A stretch of 64,000 bases of DNA from Halicephalobus mephisto (GCA_009193035.1 SWDT01000022.1:124001-188000), one strand, 5' to 3'. Positions 34,855 through 47,345 are shown, counted from the first letter of the stretch. Program-made: numbers and translations. Notes: generated by a model from the letters alone, not told the origin.

Positions 34855-34990
34855 CACAAAAAATATAACTTTTAGTACAGTAACAAATGCAAATCGTCAC
34901 TATTAAGTCACAATTTTCATCACAAAAGTCAAATATTAATTAAAAAATATGACAATTGTTGCATTTTTATCAAAAATATCAAAATTTATA
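34855..34990. mobile_element. CGTAACTTTTGG-family MITE, right end missing
   Basis: Left end CACAAAAAATATAACTTTTA with AACAAATGCAAATCGTCACT, then two decayed internal units; no matching right end found before the next array. Confidence 0.65.
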
Positions 34991-35460
34991 TAAAAATGCA
35001 TAAATCTCTAAAAATACAAAAATTAATAGATTTTTTTGAATTTTTTAAAATTTAAAATTTGTATTTTTTTATTATTATTTAAAAAACAACTAATTTTTAG
35101 TGTTTTTATATATTAGAATTTAATTTTAAAATGCATAAAAATCTCTGAAGATTCTAAAAATACAAAAATTTATACATTTTTTTGAATTTTTTAAAACTTA
35201 AAATTTGTATTTTTTTATTATTTAAAAAACAACTAATTTTTAGTGTTTTTATATATTAGAATTTAATTTTAAAATGCATAAAAATCTCTGAAGATTCTAA
35301 AAATACAAAAATTTATACATTTTTTTGGATTTTTTAAAATTTAAAATTTGTATTTTTTTATTATTTAAAATGTAACTTTTTCTCAATGTTTTTATATATT
35401 AGAATTTAATTTTAAAATGCATAAAAATCTTTGAAGATTCTAAAAATACAAAAATCATGG
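34991..35460. repeat. ~122-base AT repeat, four copies
   Basis: TTTTTATATATTAGAATTTA, ATGCATAAAAATCTCTGAAG and CTAAAAATACAAAAATT recur with about 120-base period. Confidence 0.8.
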
Positions 35461-37620
35461 TGTAAAAAATAAATTTTCTTGGACTTTTCATTTACAATAG
35501 CTTTTTTAAAATTGAATAGAGATTTCATTGTATTTATTTCTTTTTATCGAACAACATATGGAAATACAAACAATCGTCCGAAATTTAAAAAATAAAAAAA
35601 AATTTAAAAAAAAACAATGAAATTTTTAAAAATTTTAATATTTCAACAAAAATCAAATTGTTTTCGATTTTTGTGTCAAAATAAATTTAGAAATTTAAGT
35701 AAACATAAGGAATTTTAAAGCTATAAAAATTAGCAAAAAAAACATAAATTATTTTAACTTTTGAATTTTAAAGAAAAATAAAAATTCGAAATTTTCGAAC
35801 AGGAAATTTTTAAATATTTTTATAAAAAAAATAAATTTTCAAATATTTTTAAAAAAATAAATTTTTAAATATTTTTATAAAAAAAATACATTTTTAAATA
35901 TTTTTAAAAAAAATAAATTTTCAAATATTTTTATAAAAAAAATAAATTTTTAAATATTTTTAAAAATAAAAAATTTTCTGTTTGAAAGTATTTTTAATTT
36001 TTTTAAATTTTATTGAAAAAGTAAAATTTTAAAATAAAAAATTCTAATTATTCAAAAATAATAAAAAAATTGATTTTTATAATAATCCAAGATTAACGTT
36101 GGTCTGTAAAAATCAAAAATGAGTTTTTATTATTTTTTAAAAATCAAAAAAGATTTTTTCGAAATTTTTTAAATTTTAAATGGAAAATTATTTTTTTGAA
36201 ATTTATATATTTTTGAAAATTAAAGAAATAAAAATTATTTATTTTATTTAAAATTTTAGTAGTTTTTTAATGCAAAATTTTATTTTTTACAGTAATCTAA
36301 GAATTTTTTGAAATAAAAATTTATTTTTTACAGTAATCTAAAAATATTTTTAAAGTAAAACATTTTTATTTCTTACAGTAATCTAAAATTATTTTAAAAT
36401 AAAAAATTGATTTTTTACAGTAATTTAAAGTTATTTTTAAAAAAATTCATTTTTTACAGTAATCTAAAATTATTTTTAAAGTAAAAAATTTTAACTTAAA
36501 ACTTAATTGTTCACTTTTTTTCAATTTCAATAATTTATACTTTGTAGTTGATTTTTGCATTTTTAGGCCCAATACAAGATTATGTAAACAACTACTTTTA
36601 TAAAACCGTGATTGAATTGTTTTATTTTTCTGCAAAATTTTTAAATTTAAAATAAAATAAATTTTTTATTTCAAATAATTTCGAATTTAAATTTTTTGAA
36701 AAATAAAATTTTGCATTTTTAAAAATCATAAAATACGGTATTTTTATTTTTAAAATTATTTTTATTTTTATTTAATTTTAAAAATTTTTTAAAAATTACT
36801 TTTATTTAATTTTTAATTTTTAAAAAATTTTTATTTTTTCGTTGATTTTTTTATTTTTGAAAATTTCGAAAACACACAGGATAATTAAAAAGAAATTAGT
36901 CTTTGACTTTTTCGACAAAAAAGTACTTTCTAAAATAGTGATCTTTGATTACTTTTTTTTTAAAATTAACAATTTCGAAATAAATTTTAAATTTTTATTT
37001 AATTTTTTGTTTTTTTTTAATTTAATTTTTTAATTTTTTTAAATTTAATTTTTTAATTTTTTTAAATTTAATAAAAATTATAAAATATTTTTTATAAAAA
37101 AATTTTAAAAAAGTTTTATTTTTTCTTTTGGAAGATATGTAGGAAAATTAAAAATAAATTAATCATCGATTTTTGACAGAAAAAGTACCTTTTAAAATCA
37201 TGATCTTCAATTTCTTTTTTTTTCTAAAAAAATCGACAACTTTGTTCATTTTGTAACTGATACATTTCGTGTTTGGGAATTTCTGAACTAGTTTTTATTT
37301 TTTATTTTTTTATTTTTATTAAAAATTATTTTTTTTTTCATTTTTAAAATTTTAAAGTTTTTTATTCAAAAAAATAAATTTTGTTTTTTCAAAATTTAAA
37401 AATAAAAAAGAAATTTTATTTTTCAAATTTAAATTTAAAAAAGTTTTTTAAATAAAAAAATTTGTTTTTTTAAAATTTATATAAAAAAATTTGTTTTTTT
37501 AAAATTTATATAAAAAAATTACTTTTTTTTTAAAATTTATATAAAAAAAATTATTTTTTTTTTAATTTAAATAAAAAAAATTACTTTTTTTTTAAATTAA
37601 AGATTTATTTTTTATTTTTT
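35461..37620. repeat. AT low-complexity region with several small arrays
   Basis: Includes AAATATTTTTATAAAAAAAA units at 35805-35970, TTTTTTACAGTAATCTAAAA units (about 55 bases) at 36280-36480, a diverged duplication of about 245-base spacing (TTTCGACAAAAAAGTAC at 36908; TTTGACAGAAAAAGTAC at 37172), and AAATTTATATAAAAAAATTT units at 37450-37580. No gene; the small open frames 36447-36635 and 36842-37033 are compositional. Confidence 0.7.
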
Positions 37621-38259
37621 TTTATTTAAGAAGTATAAAATTTTATTTTTTTTGAAAATTAGATAAAATGTAAAGTAATTAAAAAACTTAATGGGTCTTA
37701 AAGAGAAAAACGACTTTTATACGGTAATTTTCGATTAACCTATGCTCTTTAAAGTTTTAAAAACCGTCGATTTCGATGTTTGAATTTTTTTAAAACGTCC
37801 GAAAGTACTAAAATCAAAAAATATGACTTTTGTACTCTTTAGTCCTGGTCGAAATTACTTCAAAAAATGCCATAAAAGTTTTTTTAATTTTTTAAAGTTT
37901 TTCAAACAAGTTTTTTGTTCCCAAAAGGTCGTGGACCCACCCCCTCGGGCTGCCCGTGAGATTCATTAAGCCCCTTTGGCGATCAGTCTGATTTTTGACG
38001 TAATTGACAAAGCAAAAATCGAGGCGGAGACTAGATCGTTCTAAATTTGACAAAAAGAAATAAAATTTCGAAAATTGCGATCAAATCTGAAAAATGAATC
38101 CTCGTTATTCCGCCTGATTTTTCTATTCGATCAATTTTTTTCATTTTCGGTTATATTCAACAAACGAGTGACGAATTGTTGTTGTTTTTTAATTTTTTTT
38201 TTCGTTAAATAAGTCGGATCATTTTCGTTCAAAAAAATTTATTTTTTTTTATAAAATTT
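37621..38259. other. spacer with a short GC-rich patch
   Basis: 37925-37990 (GTGGACCCACCCCCTCGGGC, TGCCCGTGAGATTCATTAAG) is much richer in G and C than anything nearby, followed by AAATCGAGGCGGAGACTAGA near 38020. No open frame and no RNA family recognised; possible promoter element or small RNA. Confidence 0.35.
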
Positions 38260-39150
38260 TTCAGATTTTGAAGTTGTCGAAAATCTGAATTTTTTCGGAA
38301 ATTTAGTAAAAAACCGAAAATTACGGTAGATTCCGAAATTTCGCGTCGGGACCATTTCGTAAAAAAATTTATTTTTGACTTTTATGGTAATCATGGACTA
38401 CTGTAGAATTTTATAAATTTTAAAATTACCAGAAACGAAGATTTTTGAAAATTTGAGAAATTTCGCGTCGGGACCATTTCGTGAAAAAAATTTATTTTTG
38501 ACTTTTATAGTAATCATAGACTACTGTAGAATCTTATATAAATTTTAAAGTAAACAAGAATAAAGATTTCTAGAAATTCCGAAGTTTCGCGTCGGGAGCA
38601 TTTCGTAAAAATAATGATTTCTTTTCTTTTTATGATACTAATAAACTTCTGTGATCATTCGAGAACTCTCCAAAACCCGACATAAAATCTAAAAATCAAC
38701 AAAAACGAAGATTTTTGAAAATTTGAGAAATTTCGCGTCGAGACAATTTTGTAAAAACAATTATGTTTGACTTTTAGGACATTAATAAACTACTATAAAG
38801 CTTTTGAAAGTACTGTAGAATCTGATGGAAAAGTTTAAAATTGACAAAAATTAAGATTTTTGAAAATTTGAAAATTTTCGTGTCAGGACAATTTTGTAAA
38901 AAAATTATTTTTGACTTTTAGGACATTAATAAACTACTATAAAGCTTTTGAAAGTACTGTAGAATCTGATGAAAAAGTTTAAAATTAACAAAAATTAAGA
39001 TTTTTGAAAATTTTCGCGTCAGGACCACTTTGTAAAAAAATTATTTTTGACTCTTGGGACATTGATAGACTACTGTATAACCTTTTGGATTACTGTAGAA
39101 TTTTATGTTTATTATTTAAAATTCAAAATTCGTGTCGAGACAATTTCGTA
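38260..39150. repeat. ~120-150-base tandem array with the TCGCGTCGGGACC core
   Basis: Seven units. Each has AAATTTCGCGTCGGGACCAT or a variant, TTTCGTAAAAAAATT, ATTTTTGACTTTTA and CTACTGTAGAATCT. Unit spacing ranges from about 110 to 150 bases. The array ends about 40 bases before the exchanger start codon. Confidence 0.8.
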
Positions 39151-39192
39151 ATTTTTTGTAATGTTATTTTTTAAGGAAATTAAGTCGGGTTG

Positions 39193-42100
39193 ATGACAAG
39201 AAATCTCGGAATTCCCTTTTTTGTAATTTTATTATTTTATTTTTCCACAAATGTGAACGCCAATGAAGCTGCAGAACACAGCGAGCGATTCTCCGTCATC
39301 GAATTCAATTGGCATCACGTTAATCCGGCCTATGTCGTGGGCATCTGGATTCTGGTGGCATCCGCTGCTAAAATCTGTAAGTTTAAAATTTTAAATTTAA
39401 ATTAAATTTTTAAAAAATTCGAAATTTAAAAATTTTTTTTAAACATTTTAAAAAATTTCAAAAATATTTCATTTTTTTTAAATTTTTAACATTTTTTAAA
39501 TTTCTTTTTTTTATTTTTAAAATATTTTTAGTATTTTTTTAAATTTTTTTTTATTTTTAAAATTTTTTTTTTGATTTTTTTTACTTTTTAAATTTTTTTT
39601 GATTTTTGATTTTTCATTTTTAACACATTTTCGAACAGTCAATTACGGTCTGTTGACGTAAGAAGATTGGGATTTTTTGCATTTATTCATGCTCAATTGT
39701 CGGTGCTAAATCTGTATTATCCAAAAAGAATGAAGTAACAGGAGTCACTACACAGTTGAATCCAGTTTTTTACTTCTGACTCACTTTGCTGATCAATAGT
39801 TCAATGTTGGTCAAATCAAAGGATATTTTTCAAAATCCAATTATACAAAAATTTAAAAAACTGGGAAAATTTAAAAAAAATACATCTATTGTAAAATTTT
39901 TAAAAATAAATTTTCATATATGAAATTTCTTAAACTTTTCTTATTTACTCACAAATCACTTCTAAGAATCTTTAACTTTAATTTTTCTTTACAAAAAATC
40001 TATTTAATACATCTTAAAAGATAAAATTTATCTACTAAGTTACCTAAAAATAAATTTTCATATATGAAATTTTTTTAATTTTCTTATTTACCCACAAATC
40101 ACTTCTAAGAATCTTTAATTTTAATTTTTCTTTACAAAAAATCTACTTAATACATCTTAAAAGATAAAATTTATCTACTAAGTTACCTAAAAATAAATTT
40201 TCATATGTGAAATTTCTTAAACTTTTCTTATTTACTCACAAATCACCTCTAAGAACCATCAATTTTTGTTTGTTTTTAAATGTGCTTTAAAGAATCAAAA
40301 ATCTAAGGATTATTGCTTGATTTTTTGTTCTTTTTTGTATTTTTTGGACGAAAAAACATTGTTTTTCTTCTTTTTGAAGCGTTATCAATAATCACTTGAC
40401 AATGTAGGTCGTAATCTCCGGATTATCTGCTTTCTGAACTTTTACGTTATCGTTTCCGGCAGAATTTAACAGGATTTATTTCAGTGTTCCATCTGAACAA
40501 GAAATTCGGAGAGACTTTTCCTGATTCGGCGCTTTTGATCGTCCTTGGGCTGATCCTGGGATACGTCCTGATCAAGCTAAATGTGGATAAAAATGCTCTC
40601 AGTTTGGATTCGACGGTTTTTTTCCTTTATTTTCTACCGCCAATCATGTTCGACGCCGGATATTTCATGCCTAACAGACAGCTGTTCGACAACATCGACT
40701 CCGTGATGTTGTTCGCCTTCGTCGGCACTATTCTCAATTGTGCCGCCATCAGTAGTACTTTGTATGTTTGTAGCCTGTATGGACTATTCAGTGTGGAATT
40801 TTCGATATATGAAATCCTACTTTTTGGCGCTCTGATATCCGCCGTGGATCCAGTCGCTGTGCTGTCAGTTTTCGAAGAATTAAAAGTTAACGATTTTCTT
40901 TTCATCAACGTGTTCGGCGAAGCCTTGTTCAATGACGGTGTTACTGTCGTACTGTACGTCATGTTCAGAAAATTCACGGAGATCGGATCGGAAAACCTCC
41001 AACCCATCGATTTCATCGCTGCCGGAGGCTCATTCTTCGTCATTGCCTTTGGCGGAGTATTAATCGGATTAATATTTGCTGTTTTCGCTTCCCTGTTCAC
41101 AAGGTAAATTTTTTCTGATTATATTCAAAAAAAAATAACAAAAAACAATAAGTATTATTTTTGCAATTTTTGAATTCCCGCGCAAAGAGAGAGAGCACTG
41201 AAAGAGTGAAAAAAGGTAAATCTGACAATTTGTTTTCTATTTCAGCTTTAAGACAATATTAAAGGTGAAAAATGGTAATTTCGATCAATCATTACCAAAA
41301 TGACTCGTTCTTTTCTTATTCACCTTTCTTTCCAATTTTTATAGCTGTCCTGGAAGTAAGGAAAACAGTAAATCTGGTAATTCCATTCAAATCGACTCGC
41401 GCTGTCTTCTCTCTTTTTTCCGTTGAAATCCTAAAAATTCCCGAGAAAACTCCAAAAATTCGTTTCGAAACAACTTTTTTTCAAATTTTCTTTTTTGTTT
41501 CTTGTAGTAGTATGGTTCTTTCCATATGCAAATATTCGCTATTCAATTTTATTGGGAATTTATATATGAAATTTTAGGTTCACAGATCGGGTCCATGTTC
41601 TCGCTCCAGTTTTCATCTTCGTCTTCCCGTACCTCGCTTACCTGACGGCAGAAATGCTTACTGTTTCATCCATCTTAGCCATCGTCGTTTGTGGGATAAC
41701 GATGAAGCAATACGTCAAGGCGAACATCACGCACGACGCCATGTGCTCTGTTAAATACTTCACCAAGATGCTCGGTCATTGCTCCGAAACTATTATTTTC
41801 CTCTTCCTCGGATTGTCCTGCGTGTCTTTCGACCATAAGTTCGACGTTTGGTTCATCGTCATCACGGTCGCTTCTTGCACGATTTATAGGATCATATTTG
41901 TGGTTATTCAGACTACACTTCTGAATAAATTCAGAAAGCAACAGTTTACGGTGAAGGATAAGTTCATCATCTGCTACTCTGGGTTACGTGGAGCCATCGC
42001 CTTCGGTCTTTCCGTCTCGATCCCGACCACGATCGTCGCGAGGAACATGTTCGTCACGACGACGATTGCGGTGGTTTTCTTCACCGTGATCCTGCAAGGA

Positions 42101-43795
42101 ATAACGGTCAAGCCGCTTATTGTCTGGCTCAACATAGAAACCAAAGAAGAACGAGAAATGAAACTAGTTGAGGACTTGTACAATAAGTATTTCGACTACA
42201 CTATTAGCGGAATCGAGGACGTTGCTGGACAGAAAGGTATAAATTCCCTCAGGGCGAAGTACGAACGATTCGATGCCGAGTTTATCAAGCCAGCTCTAAT
42301 CAAAGAATATAGGAAAGGACCTCTAGACACCGACCACGTCGTCCGGACCTGCATGAAGGTGGCCATGCAAGACGCTTCAGAATGGGTCGAAGCCATCAAG
42401 TAAGTTTTTTCAAACAAGTTTAAAAAATTCCTTTTTTAGGTATATTTAAATTTTCAAACAAATTTAAAAAATTACCTTTTTAATTATACTTGAATTTTTT
42501 CAAACAAATTTAAAAAATCACTTTTTTAGGTATATTTAAATTTTCAAACAAATTTTAAAAATTCCTTTTTTAGACATATTTAAATTTTTTCAAATATATT
42601 TTAAAAATTCCTTTTTTAATTATACTTGAATTTTTTCAAACAAATTTAAAAAATTACTTTTTTAGACATATTTAAATTTTTTCAAATATATTTTAAAAAA
42701 TTACTTTTTCGAACATTTCCAAAAATTATTTTTTGAATATATTTTAATTTTTTCAAACATCTCGAAAAAGTTACTTATTCAAACAAATTTAAAAAATTCC
42801 TTTTTAAACATTTTCAGAAATTACTTATTTGATATATTTTAATTTTTTCAATATTTTCAAATCTCAAAAGATATCTAAAAACTAGTTTTTAAAATATGTT
42901 AAAGATTTTATTTTTCAAATATTTTTTAAAATTTATTTTTATCTATTTTTGAAATTTTTCAGGAAAGAAAAGAAACTGAAACACGATCCTATTCAAATGA
43001 AGAAGGAAGTAGAGAACACTGAGAAAGCCCTGTACCATATGTTGAACCAACTTCTCGATCAGAAAATGAATGAATTGAGAGATTCGATCATCAAAGGAGG
43101 CAATATGCCGATGATAACTGACGGTGACGACATTGCGGATGACTATCTCAGTCAGAGAACTCATTTGAGTGTTGGTTCTGGATTAAATGAAAGAGTAAGC
43201 ATCAAATCACAGTTTTAATTAAATTAAAATTCCGAACAAGTGATCTTTCGCTGATCTCGATGTTATTTTTAGATCTTTTTATCACTTGATTGACAAATTA
43301 GGCCATCCCAAGTAATGGTAAAACTGGTCTCAAAAGCGAAAACAGACCAGATTTACGAAATCAAAAAACAATTGTCCTACACCCAAAATCGAATTTTTCA
43401 TTTTTTAAAAGAAATTTAATAATTTTTTTTTAAAAATTTAGTTATTTTTTTATTTTCAATTATTTCGGAATTATCTAGATTCTGACAACTTCCAGATTCT
43501 CAATTTAGAGCTTTTTGATATCTTTAATTAAATTTTTAAATTCTAACAACTTCTAAATCTTTGAAATCCTATATTCCGACTTTTTCATTAAAATTTGGAA
43601 AATTTTAAAACACAAAAATTACTTTGTTTAAAAATTTAAATTACGAAAAACTAAATCTTTCAGGTAATGCCGAGACACAACATTACTGACTCGAGAAAAA
43701 GGAGTGAAAATCTCGCTTCTCCTCGGAAGAAATCTCTCCCACACTTGAGCAAAATCTTCCCTGATACCCCCAAAAAACCTGATGATATGGTTTGA
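39193..43795 (+). CDS. Na+/H+ exchanger (NHE/NHX family)
   Basis: Exons 39193-39376, 40485-41103, 41578-42399, 42963-43194, 43664-43795 give 662 residues, usual for plasma-membrane NHEs. An N-terminal leader (GIPFFVILLFYFSTNVNA) is followed by FNWHHVNPAYVVGIWILVAS and about eleven further membrane helices. Family signatures include FPDSALLIVLGLILGY, PPIMFDAGYFMP, GALISAVDPVAVLSVFEE, GEALFNDGVTVVLY near residue 210, and the glycine-rich SGLRGAIAFGLSVS near 402. The tail is basic and ends in short Ser/Pro/Lys-rich exons. Known role: electroneutral exchange of Na+ for H+, setting cytoplasmic or luminal pH; in nematodes several paralogues act in gut and hypodermis. Which nhx paralogue this is was not decided. 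An extra small exon near 43302 cannot be excluded. Confidence 0.92.
39898..40245 (+). repeat. ~148-base tandem repeat in exchanger intron 1
   Basis: About 2.3 copies of AAATAAATTTTCATATATGA, ACTCACAAATCACTTCTAAG and ATCTACTTAATACATCTTAA. The intron is 1.1 kb in all and otherwise unremarkable. Confidence 0.8.
42400..42962 (+). repeat. ~55-65-base repeat in exchanger intron 3
   Basis: Eight or more units of TTTAAATTTTTTCAAACAAA and AAAAATTACTTTTTTAG fill nearly the whole intron. Confidence 0.75.
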
Positions 43796-43853
43796 TGCTT
43801 ATAGATGCAAAGAAAAATAAATTTATATCCGCTTAAAAATTAAAGTGAACAAT

Positions 43854-44659
43854 TCACTGTGGTTCCTTGGGACCATTTTCAACTTCTTCTGAAGCACAAC
43901 GAGTCTTCCGGATACTTGGTAATCTGATAGAAAAACCCTTCTTTTTTTCACCAGCTACAGGAGATGCTGTCTTCTTAGGAAAAGTTAGAAATTTCAAAAC
44001 AGAACGAGCCGGAGATCCTTGAGGTTTCGTCTGACGCTTCCTAAAATAAAAATAAAATTCAAAAAAAAATAAAAATAAAATTCAAAAAACTCACTCAAAT
44101 TGTTTGGAGTTCTGTTCTTGTTCCATCTGTTCACCATTGCCGGGATTAGACGTTTTAAATTCCACTTTCGGATCTACAATGTTGTTAACAAATCCATCTT
44201 CTGTAGTTACCGTATCATATATCTTCTCTCCACCAGCAGGACATAGGATGTATTCATTATCGACGATAAATTTAAACTAAAAATTCCAATTACAGTAAAA
44301 CTTAAAACAATTCCAACCTGAAAAGGCTCAACGTAATCCTTAGGTAACGCAAAATGAGCCTCATAATGACCGCAATTCCCGATTCTGGAACATCTGATCT
44401 TCTTCCATCCGAACGGGGCCAAAGCAACAAGGACACTCAAGTCGTCCCTGTCTTCTGGATCGTAATAATGAAGCCGGCATTCCTGAATATCCCCTTCGGA
44501 CTTCGGGAAAACTGGTCTAAAATCAGGTTCAATCGATCCAGAATACGGTGTATCAATAATTTCCATCAATTTTTCAAATTGATTAATATTTTTAGTACCA
44601 TTTTGAATACTTTTCTTCGTTTTTTTCAAGCACTGAAATGGATTAGATTTACGGAACAT
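43854..44659 (-). CDS. Small protein with CBM48 / AMPK-beta-like glycogen-binding domain
   Basis: Minus-strand exons 44318-44659, 44095-44276, 43854-44040 give 236 residues from MFRKSNPFQ. The middle reads LSVLVALAPFGWKKIRC, HYEAHFALPKDYVEPFQFKF, IVDNEYILCPAGG and EDGFVNNIVDPKVEF. That spacing (aromatic-rich strands, LP turn, FKFIVDxE, terminal NNIV) is the pattern of the AMPK-beta carbohydrate-binding module. The C-terminal third is basic and Ser/Pro-rich (KRQTKPQGSPARSV, KKKGFSIRLPSIRK). There is no AMPK-beta C-terminal (ASC) domain and no phosphatase or amylase domain, so it would be a stand-alone carbohydrate-binding or scaffold protein. A TTTGCAG acceptor lies 21 bases before the ATG. 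An in-frame upstream Met at 44767 exists but would run through that acceptor. Tail-to-tail with the exchanger, 58 bases between stops. Confidence 0.75.
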
Positions 44660-44680
44660 GACGACAGAACACAACAAACA

Positions 44681-45160
44681 CTGCAAATGAAGATCACTGT
44701 TTTGGACAAATGAGAATAAATCAGGCCCATTGTGAGGTTGTCGAGAACTATGGCACCAGGACGTCAAGTTGAATGGAGCTCTATGGTTAGGGGATTACTG
44801 TCGCCCTCTCAGGGGGTACTCAAGAACCTAAAAAACATCAAAAACAAATTCTTCAACAAAAATTCACGTGAAAAAATCGGGAAAAAACAAAAAATCAAGG
44901 ACAGAACCCCACCATGTACTCTAGTCCAGTTCATAAGTAGTTACAGAATGTCCTGAGTTCGTTTAGCTCCATAACTATAAAATCGCGATATTATTGATAT
45001 AAAAAAATACCAATCTTCACGTGCACGAAAAAAATCAAATTTATCATTTTTCCAAAATTACGAAATATACCAAAATAATTTAGAAATCAAAGATGATATT
45101 GTTCTCCAAGGAAGTGTTTGAACAGCCGTTGGAAAAATCAGTACTAATGTCTGTAAAGTG
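44681..45160. other. upstream of the CBM48 gene, nothing assigned
   Basis: Includes the candidate trans-splice acceptor (TCATTTGCAG on the minus strand at 44681-44690). The rest shows no open frame or repeat I would defend. Confidence 0.4.
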
Positions 45161-45179
45161 GTCGACATCAAAATAAAAT

Positions 45180-45460
45180 TTTTGGATTAAAAATAAAAGC
45201 CAATCCGCCTAAATATTGCAAGCAAAGTGCAGATTTCAATTTCAAAATCATCAAAAATAAAAACATAAAAATCCTACTGGCCTAAATATTGTAAACTAAG
45301 TGTAGATTTCAATTTAAAAATCATCAAAATTAAAACATAAAAATTCTACCGGCCTAAATATTGCAAGCAAAGTGTGGATTTCAATTTCAAAATCATCATA
45401 AATAAGAATATAAAAATCCTACTGGCCTAAATATTGTAAACTAAGTGCAGACTTTCCTTC
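45180..45460. repeat. ~78-base minisatellite, same family as 16820-17160
   Basis: Four units of GGCCTAAATATTGCAAGCAA, AGTGCAGATTTCAATTTCAA and AAATAAAAACATAAAAATCC. Compare GCCTGAATGTTGCGCGCAAA in the other array, in the same order and with the same following word. Confidence 0.8.
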
Positions 45461-45934
45461 GATTTTAATATCGACTTCGGTACACCCTGATTTCTTACAA
45501 AAAATCCCATGAACTTATTAGAGAGAAGATACTAAGTACAAGAAGATTGAGAAATAGAATTCAAAAAGTTGATTTAAACTACTGCTGTGCAATTATACAA
45601 TAATTTGCGTTTATAAAATTCAATGAAATTGTATTATTGATTTTACATTAATCAGCAAAGCAATATTAATCCCATGTAGACGATAAAAACATGGAAATTA
45701 ATCCTCCTCTAAGGTGTGGATGGAAATTTAGTCGGATTGATCAAAACAAGACGCTATCAGTACCTCCTGAGGGATAATTGAGGCGACGGTCGGGAAACAG
45801 GTGAAAATCGGATTTTCTGGCAAGACATGTGAACAGATTAAGAAAAACAATATAGACGGGGAAATAAAAAATATTATGGAAAGACTAAAAAAATTATTTT
45901 TTAAGTAACAATATACTGAGTTAAGTTCAAATAC

Positions 45935-46385
45935 TTAAAATCCGACTTAATCCTCATAAAATTACAATATTATCGATTGCATATCAACGAACGAAATAGC
46001 GTTAATCTTTATGGATATGATACAAAAGTTTTAAAAACAATTTAATCCATTTTTAGGCCGGCGAAATCGAGGGAGATATCGAAAAATCTTAAAAACAAAT
46101 TATTAATACTTTTTAGGGATATTTTAACAAAAACCACGTAAACAAATTAGGGAGAACATGTTAGAGGGAAAATAAAAAAATTATAAAAAACAAGAAATTC
46201 TAAAATTCGGACTTTTTAGGGAACGACGCAAGAGACGAACTTCACTTACCTAAAATCCGACTTAATCCTCATAAAATTACAATATTATCGATTACATATC
46301 AACGAACGAAATAGTGTTAATTTTTATGGATATAATACAAAAGTTTTAAAAACAATTTAATCCATTTTTAGGCCGGCGAAATCGA
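45935..46385. repeat. ~140-base direct repeat, 309-base spacing
   Basis: AAATCCGACTTAATCCTCAT, TATCAACGAACGAAATAG and TTTTTAGGCCGGCGAAATCG occur in the same order at about 45938-46075 and 46252-46389, nearly identical. The DNA between them is partly related (AGGGATATTTTAACAAAAAC), so three older copies are possible. Confidence 0.8.
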
Positions 46386-46845
46386 GGGAGATATATCAGG
46401 AGATCCGAGAGAACTTTCCTGCGGGGAACACTCTTATCGACTTGCAGTGTTCCCTCTAGCAGACAACTGCGTCTTTGCCACGCCAGCAACGGTTCCTGGA
46501 TTCTTCTGATTCCTCTAATTTTCTCCAATTTCGACGATTTATTTTTTTATTATTCTCAAGTTATCCAGAATTACATAATTTAAAAGGTTAGTTATATTTT
46601 TCAATATTTGTTTTATAAAATTTCTGTTTTTTCGAATGTTAGTTTTGTTTGAATTAATTTCCATTCGATTTTTGTCTGTTTCAATAGACAGGAAGCATTT
46701 GACAAATTATAAATTCGAATAGTCTTGGATAAATGACGGTGAGTTACGTGGCATCTTTTTCATGTATGGGGAATTTGGTTCTTTGGCTGCGCGGAAATCT
46801 TCCTTCCCTTGCTTCCGGCAATTGCAATAATTGCCAGATGTAAAA
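46386..46845. other. spacer with a 9-bp perfect hairpin
   Basis: GGGAACACT at 46424-46432 pairs with AGTGTTCCC at 46446-46454 across a 13-base loop, in a GC-richer patch. GGCAATT-GCAAT-AATTGCC near 46820 is another small palindrome. No gene identified; the 60-residue frame 46346-46528 is not recognisable. Confidence 0.45.
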
Positions 46846-47345
46846 GTCGGGAATTTCCTCTTTAAGAAAAAGTTGTTTTTTTGTAAATTTCCGAGATAAA
46901 TGATATATAAACTTTAGTTTTTTTGACTAAATTAGGAATTTTATTGATTTTTTAAATAAAATTGTTTAGAAATTCAAATAATTGCCAGATGTAAAAATCG
47001 AAAATTTCCTCTTTGAGAAAAAGTTGTTTTTTTAGTAAATTTCTGAAATAAATGATATATAAACTTAAGATTTTCTGACTAAATTAGGAATTTTATTGAT
47101 TTTTAAGAATTAAACAACTTTAAAATCATTAAAAATTCGAATAATTGTTATATGTAAAAGTCGGGAATTTTCTCTTTGAGAAAAAGTTGTTTTTTAGTAA
47201 ATTTCTGAGATAAATGATATATAAACATAAGGTTTTTTGACCAAATTAGGAATTTTATTGATTTTTAAGAATTAAACAATTTTAAAATCATTAAAAATTC
47301 AAATAATTGCCAGATGTAAAAATCGAAAATTTCCTTTTTTAAGGA
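46846..47345. repeat. ~155-base tandem repeat, about 3.5 copies
   Basis: AATAATTGCCAGATGTAAAA, AATTTCCTCTTTGAGAAAAA and ATAAATGATATATAAACTTA recur in order. Confidence 0.85.

Noticed and set aside
43302..43400. Extra exchanger exon starting GCCATCCCAAGTAATGG
   Set aside because: Has an ATTAG acceptor but no convincing donor, and the exon 4 to exon 5 join is already in phase.
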